DNA from: Brachypodium distachyon
Lineage: Eukaryota; Streptophyta; Magnoliopsida; Poales; Poaceae
Assembly (NCBI RefSeq): GCF_000005505.3
Contig: NC_016132.3
Coordinates: 43,910,914 to 43,974,913, forward strand
DNA length: 64,000 nt
Direction of reading: 5' to 3'
A program made the translations under genes and the position numbers. The notes beneath the pieces were generated by a model. The model made no database searches, was not told where the DNA came from, and saw only the letters and a list, made by a program, of their open reading frames with translations. Positions 55,276-64,000 of the stretch are shown in pieces. Positions within the stretch are counted from its first letter, which is position 1. Each line of letters begins with the position of its first letter.

Positions 55276-58268
55276 ATGTTTTCCTTTTCAGGAAAATGGA
55301 AAGAATTATGCCGTTGTAGTAGTAGTGTGCGTTTGGGAAAGGTGGAATCCCATAAATTGCCATCGCAAACGCAGAGTGCATATTCGTCTCTCCTCGTGTT
55401 TCCTAGGTCACCCTGTTTTCCCGTGACTGCGAGTTCGCGACCTCCGCGTGCCCGCCCTCCGCCGCCGCCGCCGCAAAGATCAACATCGCCGACGTTTCCC
55501 AGCAGGATCATGTCAGGCAGTCCAGGCTACTCGGGCGCCCCGAGGCGGCAGCGGAGGCGTCGCCCGAGGGACGCGGAGGAGGGCCCCGCGTTCCCCAGGG
55601 TTGTCACGAACAGGGCAAGAGGTGCCCGCGAGGTCCGCCAGGAGACCGTGGTGCAAGCGGAGGCTATGGATGTGGATGTTGATGTGGAGAAGACTACTGA
55701 AGCCGCCGCAGGAGGCGTCGATGGGTCTTACCTCAGCGACACACGGTAATGACGTGCCCTGCATATTTGGTTATGAATGTACGCCAGGAATCTTCTCGAT
55801 ACTGGCGGAGCTAAGTATGAAATAGTATACTTCTTGTGCGATTAGTATCGTTCCTCATCTTTACGAGTTTCTATCAGCTTGAAATGACCTAGCGTTTGTG
55901 TTCGTCGGGTTATTTTTTTCTTTTGCAAGGGAGATTAGTATTGTTCCTGATCTTACGAGTTATTGTCATCAGTTGGAATTACTGTTTCTGTTCGTCAGAT
56001 TATTGAGGATTACGTTAGTGTATACTGTAGTAGTTTTTCTACTTTTGTTAACTAGTACTAACGTTGTTGCTATCCATATTGCAGGTTTGATCAATGTAAT
56101 GTTTCTCCATTGTCATTGAAAGGCATCCATGATGCTGGATATGAAAGGTTGACCCGGGTCCAGGAGGCAACTCTGCCAGTAATCCTTCAAGGTCAGCAAG
56201 AACGCAAAATATGTTTGCTCCACGGTGTACTACCATTTTCTTGTGAAACCGTAAAGGTTCAATAATTTGTTGCCTGCAGGCAAAGATGTTCTTGCAAAAG
56301 CAAAGACTGGAACAGGAAAAACTGTTGCCTTTTTGGTATTCTGTTCCCTTCAGCACAACTAGTCAATTTGATTGCATCCACAATTCCTGAATTTATTCAA
56401 GTGATGCTGCCGTGGGGGTTAACAGACCTGACTAAGTTTCAAATTCTTATTTCTAGCTTCCAGCCATCGAACTTCTCTCTAAATTACCCCGTTCTACATC
56501 CATAAATTTGCTGGTGATGCTCCCTACTAGGGAGCTCGCAAACCAAGTGGCTGTTGAGGCTAGGAAGCTTCTCAAGTATCATAGCACATTGGATGTACAG
56601 GTGGTAATTGGTGGCACACGATTACCTCAAGAGCAACGCAGCATGAAATCGAGCCCATGTCAGGTTGTACTATATACTGTATTAACTACAGTTTGTTCAT
56701 ATCTTGATGCAATTTATGCCCTAATACTTAGTACTGATGAAACAGATTCTTGTTGCTACACCTGGAAGGCTCATTGATCATCTTGACAACACACCTGGTT
56801 TTGCTACGCGGATCAAAGGCGTGAAGGTTCTTGTTCTTGATGAAGCTGACCGCCTATTGGATATGGGATTCAGAAGAGATATTGAGAAAATAATTTCTTT
56901 CATTCCTAAAGGACGACAAACACTGCTATTTTCTGCTACCGTTCCAGCAGAGGTATCTCCTTTCCCAATTACCTCCTCTTTGTATCTGTAGCAATCTGAT
57001 CTTTTAATTTTTTAACTGTTAGGTTCGTCAAATTTCTAATTTAGCAATGCAGAAGGATTACAAGTTCATCAATACTGTTCAAGAGGGTGATGAGGAGACA
57101 CATTCACAGGTTTGTATCTGTTATCTATGGTGCTGTGATAAAATTTAAAAGTAAGATTGACAGCTGGCTCACAAGTACCTTCACTATTGCTCTTGTATCA
57201 GGTAAACCAGATGTACATGGTTGCATCACTAGACATGCACTTCTCTATACTATATGATCTATTAAAGAAGCATGCCGCAGAAGATGTGGAATACAAAGTA
57301 AGTCATTTCACCGTTTTGTTTTTGTGAGGATGTCAACTCAACATGTTGCTAGTTTACATCTTTGGGATGTTCCAGTGTGTCATTACCCATACAATTTTGC
57401 AGGTGATTATATTCTGTACTACAGCAAAGTTCACCAAGCTTGTCGCTGAAGTTCTCTCTCAGTTGAAACTGAATATAAGGCAGATCCATTCCAGAATCTC
57501 CCAATCTGCTAGAACTAAAGTCTCAGATGAATTTAGGAAGTCAAAGGGTTTAATATTAGTTAGTTCTGATGTTTCTGCCCGTGGTGTTGATTATCCTGAT
57601 GTCTCGCTTGTCATACAGGTGGCTTCTGTTAGCATGTATGTATTACCCAAAACAAAATCATGTACATTCCTCATGAAGCTTATTTGCTCTTGCAGGTTGG
57701 GTTGCCTTCTGACAGACAGCAGTATATACATAGACTTGGTCGGACTGGACGGAAAGGCAAGGAAGGGCAAGGAATTTTACTGTTGGCTCCCTGGGAAAAA
57801 CATTTTCTTAATAGTGTCAATGATTTGTCCATATTGGAGGCTGTGGCACCTTCAGTTAATCCAAGCATTCAGGCAGAAGTAAGGAGCATATAATCTTTTT
57901 TTTTTCATCTAGCTCACATTGTAATTTGGTCTGTTTGGTCCAAATTTATAAGGAAAAGATCCTGGCTTCCTATGCAGTCTCAATTTAATTTTGGCCTGTA
58001 AAGCTAACGTACTTGATATTCTTTTGCTTAATTTGAATAGGTCAAAGGTGCCGTCAGAAAAGTAGACATGAGCTCCAAGGAATCAGCCTACCAAGCATGG
58101 TTAGGATACTACAACTCAAACAAGACCGTCAATAGAGACAAGCCTAGACTTGTGAAGCTCGCAGAAGAGTTCAGCCAGAGCATGGGACTTGAAGTTCCGC
58201 CAGCCATACCGAAACTCATTCTCCGGAAGATGGGTCTGTTAAATGTTGCTGGGCTGCGGTCTTCGTAA
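55276..58268 (+). CDS. DEAD-box ATP-dependent RNA helicase, RH25/26/31 group, copy 2
   Basis: Exons 2-10 at 56085-56191, 56280-56335, 56457-56663, 56746-56952, 57023-57109, 57202-57297, 57403-57618, 57696-57878, 58041-58268 match copy 1 exon for exon in length except exon 4, which is 18 nt shorter. Exon 1 ends at 55745. Two starts are possible: ATG 55276 (618 residues in total, with a Ser/Arg/Pro-rich extension that could be a targeting peptide) or ATG 55510 (540 residues, MSGSPGYSG, no targeting peptide). All helicase motifs are intact: [43 protein letters not shown]. Nucleotides homologous to copy 1 exon 1 (aacatcgccgacg) are read in a different frame here. Recent tandem duplicate; likely functional core, uncertain N-terminus and localisation. 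Confidence 0.9.
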
Positions 58269-60131
58269 ATCTGTTGCAACAAGGTCAAGCAGGACTTGTG
58301 TGCTAGAACACACTACGCACATTTGAGCAACCATAAAACTATCAAACTACAATTTTCCCATGATGTACACCACTGCTGCATTTTTTTTCCTGAGGAAGCT
58401 CTTGATCAGCACTATCTGCAGGAGCCAGGCTCCAGTAAATCCAGTGATTCTTCATATAACATGTTCTTTGGCATAGTATTTCTGAACCTTAACTACAATC
58501 AGTACCAAGGTATTTTGAGGAGGAAAAAAAAGTGTATTTGGCTATTTTTGGCTCTAGTCAATGACTATAGGCATTATGCTCACGCTGCTACATTATACAT
58601 CAGCTTGTCTCAGTTATACCATTCCTATGGAATCAGGAGATGTTTTGCTATCATCGACTACCAGCTTATACTTAGTTTTGTTATTCTTTTGTGTTGAGTG
58701 TCCAAGATCAGACGGTGTTAACCTGTGCATCCCCTGAAAAATGCCTTTGGTTTGGACCTGCCAAAAATTGAACATTTGTGCTATGCCAATCCGACCCTCT
58801 TGATGCTCCTTGATTTTAAGCACTTTTCACTGATTGGCACTTGTGCTACTTGGTAAGCTGGTTCAATCCGTGGACTCTCCTTTTGCATCTCTCCGGTGCT
58901 TATTTCGTTTGTAATTTTGAAGGAGTATGACTTGTACCAATTTCGTTTGCAATTTGTTTGTTTGGGAGCTTCGAGTTCCAAATAGGGATAGGTTTGGACT
59001 TTTGGGGTTCGAGCTGATCCAGCAACGACCTGTACAACTTTACAGCTCCACTGAAAAAAATAGAATGACACTTGTAATAAACAAGGTCACGAGTAATACA
59101 CGTTAACATTCTGCATTCCTTTTATTCGCATGGGGTCCCACCAGTCAGCTGCTCTCTTCTCCGTTTCTTCTTGTCACGGCTTAGCCTTCGAAGTTCGAAC
59201 ATCATTTTAGCGATTACTAGGCAGATGCACATCTCGCCCAACATCTCCTTAATTACCTTCTTCCCATGTCATCTTGTGGATTTGATATCAATTAATTACA
59301 TGAAACCAAGATGGATGGCCAATCCTTTTGCCATATCCATTTAATTGTCAGTACTACAAGATGGGTTTCTGTGATCACGTTTTCGTGATGACCATGAACA
59401 GTTAGGAAGGGATCCGATCGCCCTCGTGGAGATGGTAGGAGAGATGGGTAGATGCGGGTAATACATAGGCGTGCCTGGTCAAGTTTGGTCTGGACCCATG
59501 CCGGCGTCGTGGGCTAGCTTAGCTCGCCACGGTCAACATCACAACATTTGTGTGGACTTGTTTGTTTGTTTGCAGCAATCGACTGAAATCAGAGACCGGT
59601 TTATGGTCCAGATTATTAGGGATTTCCCGTAAATTTTGTGCCGATCAAGACTATTGTTGGCTCAAGATATCAATGCTAGTGTCCGCAACCTCCAATCTAC
59701 AACACACGGGGCCGGGATTAATTCTTTGGCACGTTGCAATCCGATCCAGTTATGGCTACGTTAGTTAATTCTGCGGCATGGTGATCTAAAGTCAGAACTG
59801 TCAACTGCCCATGTAAATTGCCCATGCCGATCTAAAGAGACTAGCTGATTAAGCCGATCGCAAGTCCCATACTCCCATTGCTAACTGCAGATGGCCTCGC
59901 TGTCTCGATGAAATTGCAAGGAACTTTTGAGGCGCCGGCAGAACAGAAGAAGGAATGGCTATCGTCCCACTGTACAAGCATCTCGCCGCGGTCAAAACTG
60001 TCGACTGCACAACACCGGAGACAGTAAACGAACTCATCCAGAGAAAGAAACCTAGCCACCTGATGACTCCGTCTCCTTCGGCTAGCGGATGTTCGGATCA
60101 TGCCATGTGGCTTGGTCTCTTACGGTTATAG
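58269..60131. other. 3' UTR of helicase copy 2 and intergenic DNA
   Basis: No coding gene or element ends recognised. Short frames only. Confidence 0.5.
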
Positions 60132-60211
60132 TTTTGGTGTTTCATGGCGTCGAGCTAAAAGTATTCTTAACTTTTGGTGTTTCATGGCGTCGAGCTAAAA
60201 GTATTCTTAAC
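60132..60211 (+). repeat. Exact 40-bp tandem duplication
   Basis: ttttggtgtttcatggcgtc plus the next 20 bases occur twice back to back without a mismatch (60132-60171, 60172-60211). Confidence 0.95.
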
Positions 60212-60456
60212 TTCTTCCCCGTTGCGGTGTTGCCTTCTCTGACGGAAATGCAGAGCTGGTGGGTTTCCATCGTTTCTTAATTTTGTACCATGACATTTTA
60301 CCATTGCAATCCTCTGTATTTCCTTTTTCTTGTGCTTTGAAATCCCATAAATCAGGGTGTTGCCCGGCCTCTTTGAAACACAAGACCAGGAAAAAAAACA
60401 AGAATGCAGAAGAGAAACACATGAACCAGCTGAGTGGCATGTCTCAAAATCTTCTA

Positions 60457-60539
60457 CTCTCTCCAAATTCATATTACTTATCGCAGATTTAGTATAAAGT
60501 TATACTAAATCAACCACAAGTAATGTGGATCGGAGAAAG
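60457..60539. mobile_element. Stowaway-like MITE, 83 bp
   Basis: TA-flanked; ctctctccaaattcatatta pairs imperfectly with taatgtggatcggagaaag. Internal gcagatttagtataaag resembles the second MITE family (copy at 40898). Confidence 0.8.
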
Positions 60540-61484
60540 TATAAATTTTAGAACGCATAAATAAGAAAGATAAACCATTTGAAACGCATGATAGAGAACA
60601 GCTCAACTTTTTTAAGGGAGCATCATATATCACTTGAATGACGGAGACATGGGAGAGAGAAATAAATTTCTCCAAATATGCGTGAATGAGAAGACTAAAT
60701 TCGGGTTCATCCCCTCACCATGAAACCGGAATTCTGCACGGTTTCTCTACCTTGATTTTGTTCCAAAAAATCGTGAGACAGAATTCTTTTCCGTGCATGA
60801 GCACTGAACACTACATTAAGTAGTCCGTACAAAGTCTGTCTACTTTATGCTTTAGCTCGGCTTTCAGTTATGCGTTGACAGCCTGCATGCACGAGGCGTG
60901 GCAAGTGGCCGCGCGCGGCACAATCATGCATGGCCAGAAGGCAGAGCCGACCGGACGCCAAGTGGTTCGGACGGGCATTCCAGGTGGCGCTCGCACTGCA
61001 ATGAGCTGCGCTGGCCATACCCATACGGTACGAGAGAGAGCAGCTGAGGTGAGCTGAGCTGCATGCATCGCACCACCTGCCGCCGCCTTGGCGCGCCACC
61101 AGCCGGATGGGACCCATCGGTCAAGAGCTGCCCGCCTGCCACAGCTGCACAACAGCACAACGGAGCCACGGAGGCCTGTTTTTTGCGGTCCTGCTGCCGA
61201 GGGCATCTAATGACAGTTAAGAAAATTTCAACAAACTGACGGCTAGAGAATCTTGTTTTTTTAATTATTCATGGAAATTAAGGGATGAATTGATGAATAT
61301 GTTTGACCGTGTGCTTGAAATACGTCGTTCAAATGTAGGTAAGCAACTAATTAAGCATGCGCATGACCCATACTAAGCTAGAGTTATTGCTTACATCGAT
61401 TCTTTGAAAACGGGTGGAGTATGGGAGTACGTATTGGTCCAGTAGGCTGTAGTACGCGTTACTCATTCACGCCTGCGTGGCTAG
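60540..61484. other. Intergenic DNA with a GC-rich patch
   Basis: 60860-61200 is GC-rich with overlapping short frames on both strands and no domain. Nothing else seen. Confidence 0.4.
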
Positions 61485-62319
61485 TACGGTTGAAACGGGA
61501 TCGGATATTATCCGGCTAAATCCGGATCCAAATCCGGCGGCACAGGATATGGGAAGAGGTAATGTCTATCCGGTCGGATACGGATTCGGATATCGGATAT
61601 CTTAAATGGATTTGGTATAGGCATAATTCGACAGATAACGGATTATCCGGATTTTGGATCGGATAATCTGGCAGGTAAATATTCGGATATTATCCGTTTC
61701 TAAACAAAAATAAACGGGCTGAAATTGGGCTGCTCCTGTACGTCGTGGACTAAGACCCACATATTCTAAATTACTAATCCTAACATAGACACAGAAAACA
61801 TAGCCAGCGATAGAAGAAAATCTCAAATCTCTTGATCTCTCCCGTCCCAAGCTCTGTTTATTTTGTCTTCTTTGCGGCTGTTTAACTTCTGGACTGTTGC
61901 TTGAACCTCTATCTTGTCTTTGTTGAACTTCTTGAGTGTCTACCTTGTATGTGCTGTGTGAATGCATATTGACTGTTGCATGCTGGTACATGTTGATGAA
62001 TCTTTCATGTACTGTGTTTGAGACTATGTGTCATGAATGATTCTGAGTTTTAGACCCATAAAAATATACTAATCCATGATCTGTACTGTGTGTGTGAGAC
62101 TATGTCGTGAAAGAAGGTATTATCCGTCCATTATTGTCCGTTTCCGGTCTGGTTCCGATCCGCTACCGAACCGTTTCCGTTTCCGACGTAATCCGTTATA
62201 TTGCGTTTCCGTTTCCGCGTCCGAATCCGTGTCCGTTCCGTTTCCGAGTCCGATAAAAAATATGGTATAGGATATGGTATGAGTATTATCCGTCCGAATC
62301 CGATCCAGTTTCAACCATA
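61485..62319. mobile_element. hAT-like non-autonomous element, 835 bp
   Basis: Ends tacggttgaaacgggatcgg and ccgatccagtttcaaccata are inverted with two mismatches. Flanks gtggctag (61477-61484) and gcagctag (62320-62327) form an 8-bp duplication with two mismatches, the hAT size. Both subterminal zones are packed with ggatat / atccg-type repeats (e.g. ggatacggattcggatatcgg region near 61580; ccgtttccgtttccg near 62175-62240). No transposase. Confidence 0.8.
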
Positions 62320-62329
62320 GCAGCTAGAG

Positions 62330-63376
62330 TGTGGTGGTTAATGGTTACGCAGTACGAGCACGTTCTCACTCACTCACTCACTCACTCTGTCACTCAACGG
62401 AGACCCCCCAGCTAGCGGTTGAAACAGTCCAAGCTAGGCATTCAAACATTGAACGCGCAGCGCTGTCACCCTCTCCGTCCTTAATCTCACACTCTTCTCG
62501 TCTAATACTCAACAATTGCATGTGTCCATGTGTACATCATCATATCTCCCTTCTCTAAAGGTAAAAGATTTGAGGCCTCATTCTTGCATCCACGTGTTCG
62601 CAACTATGCCGTTAGCGTGTCACGATCCCTACCATCGGTTGATTTTCTTTTTCTCTGGCCGATCGCCGTGTGGCCCACTATCAGCCTCGAAGCCCTTCTC
62701 GATCCTTCCCGAGCCTTCCTCGAACGCTCTCTTCACCGATCATCTCTCTCTGCATCGCCAACGTTGCCGTCCGCCACTCCTGGCCCGACCGTGTTTCAAT
62801 TCGTGTACCACTTTTCGAAATTCGGTGAGGAGGTGTTCCGTGTTCTTTTGGGGGGTTTTCTGATGGATTTTTGGATATGTCTCTGCTGTTATTTTCCCGA
62901 GGAATTTAGGAACCAATGCTTCGATGTGTTTGATGTGCATACTCCACTATTCATTTTTGTTTTGATGTACTTTGGTGGATTTGTTGATGCCCCAGGGTCC
63001 GAAGAAACCATTTCCTTTTGTTTTTGTTTTGCTGTACTTTGGTAGCCGCCCATTCTGGCCATGGCGTTCTTCCGGGGCTGAACTGGCCGATGAGGTTCAG
63101 GTGGTGGTCGTGGTCGGCTAGGCGAGATGGCCACGTGACGCCGCCGACGCCAAAGCAGAAGAGTCGGCGCAGGGCAGGACCACAAGCAGGCCGTGGATAC
63201 CGGCCACCAGTGAGCGCGCGCAGGGGTGCCCGAGAGAGACCAAACCTGCCGGTTTGTGTTTTACATCCCATCTATTTGAGATTCAATCCAATTTGTTTCT
63301 TATTGCTCCTCAAGATCTGCCTCCTCCTCTTCTCCTTGAGATCCAAGTTATTTTCGTGTTGGTCAGTGGTCTATTT
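62330..63376. other. Unassigned DNA with an open frame and a CACT microsatellite
   Basis: cactcactcactcactc lies at about 62368-62388. A plus-strand frame 62530-63045 is open for 171 codons but Phe/Leu/Ser-rich without a domain; ttttgttttg.tgtactttgg occurs twice (about 62957 and 63023). I cannot support a gene. Confidence 0.35.
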
Positions 63377-63885
63377 GAGAAAATTACACTGCAGGTCCAT
63401 GAACTTGGCAGCGATGTTCAGTTTCATCCATTAACTTGAAAACTGTTCAAATGACTCACTAAACTTGGCAGCTTTGTTCATTTTAGTCCAGATGGCCAAA
63501 ATTAGGTGAAAATCGGCCACGTTGGCATGTGTCGTGGACTTGGCCGACATGTGAGGGGGCTTTTCACAATTTTCTGGTTATGGACCTTTTCTGTTTAATC
63601 CCCTCGAATCTACAGAATGGGAAGACACTACCCTTGCTGGTGAACCCACTTTGGGCCGGAATACTCGGCGTCCACGCGAATGGCTCCGTCGATGGGTTCG
63701 TCGGCGGCTACTCGAACGGCCATATCCACGTCACATGCGTCATGACCGAATTTCGCCCGGATCTAGCCATTTGGACTAAAACGAGCAAAGCTGTCAAGTT
63801 TAGTGAGTCATTTGAGAAGTTTTCAAGTTAATGGATGAAACTGAACATCGCTGCCAAGTTCATGGACCCGCTGTGTAATTTCCTC
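63377..63885. mobile_element. Mutator-like MITE, 509 bp, perfect 9-bp TSD
   Basis: Ends gagaaaattacac and gtgtaatttcctc; exact duplication ggtctattt (63368-63376, 63886-63894). Arms pair over at least 110 bp (e.g. ccatgaacttggcagcgatg and its inverse; aaacttggcagctttg and caaagctgtcaagttt). The central ~250 bp is GC-richer and not paired. Confidence 0.92.
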
Positions 63886-64000
63886 GGTCTATTTCTTTTC
63901 CTTTCTGCCATTAGGATCCACCAGATGATGCATTGCTTACCTCTCAGGTTGGATCTTTCCTACTTCTTGTTCTGTCCAAAAGAACTAGCTAGAGTCAAAA

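Noticed and set aside
62530..63045. A 171-codon plus-strand frame near the right edge as a gene
   Set aside because: Phe/Leu-rich, no domain, contains an internal near-duplication, and no supporting splice structure.
1..64000. CRISPR arrays, operons, ribosome-binding sites, tRNA genes
   Set aside because: The sequence is plant nuclear DNA; no spacer-repeat array of CRISPR type was seen, and no tRNA cloverleaf was recognised by eye. A tRNA or miRNA scan would be needed to exclude small RNA genes.

Overview
This is a nuclear plant chromosome window, almost certainly from a grass and most like a Pooideae genome (the Brachypodium / wheat-barley side). The reasons are spliced genes with GT-AG introns and GC-rich first exons, at least ten Stowaway-type MITEs whose ends read CTCCCTCCGTTCC next to TA, and CACTA, PIF/Harbinger, Mutator, hAT, LINE and Ty3/gypsy copies nested around and inside genes. 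The species call is an inference from repeat style. No bacterial or viral features were seen.

Seven protein genes can be assembled exon by exon with in-phase junctions. From left to right: (1) the 3' end of the kinetochore gene CENP-C (+, 289-3510), with three tandem copies of an exon pair upstream of the CENP-C motif; (2) a NOPCHAP1/C12orf45-like snoRNP-assembly factor (-, 4579-5659), tail-to-tail with CENP-C; (3) a chloroplast-lumen PsbP-domain protein of the PPD5 type (+, 7810-11278), whose last intron holds a LINE; (4) an aldo-keto reductase of the perakine-reductase/AKR type (-, 24334-26087); (5) a clade-F-like protein phosphatase 2C (+, 28293-43086); (6, 7) two tandem DEAD-box RNA helicases of the RH25/RH26/RH31 (Mss116-like) group (+, 48663-51941 and 55276-58268).

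The most striking structural point is that the PP2C gene is split. Its first exon (28293-28618) is separated from the second (39934-40061) by an 11.3-kb intron that contains a complete 9,243-bp Tat-type Ty3/gypsy element (29539-38781, minus strand, 801-bp LTRs, AGAAG target duplication). This element has lost RNase H and integrase, carries a six-copy 63-bp tandem array at the break, and encodes an extra spliced ORF on the opposite strand with its own TATA box.

Between 12 and 24 kb the window is a transposon landfill: a LINE RNase H fragment, a 5.8-kb PIF/Harbinger-like element with TTA duplications that was later split by a 3.3-kb CACTA element, a 620-bp Mutator foldback with a perfect 10-bp duplication, a Tourist MITE whose empty site survives in a neighbouring tandem copy, and a nuclear insertion of plastid DNA joining 3' atpI to part of 16S rRNA. 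Between 43 and 48.5 kb are LINE and gypsy relics and a foldback element filled with a ~97-bp tandem array. The two helicase genes are separated by a ~1-kb inverted repeat with nested MITEs. The right edge has an 835-bp hAT-like element and a 509-bp Mutator MITE with a perfect 9-bp duplication.

The genes do not form a functional cluster; they are independent housekeeping or organelle genes in ordinary grass order. Nothing here is a clearly new biological system. The observations most worth follow-up are the CENP-C exon-pair repeats, the retroelement-expanded PP2C intron with its antisense transcription unit, and the N-terminus of the second helicase, which is read in a different frame from its neighbour.
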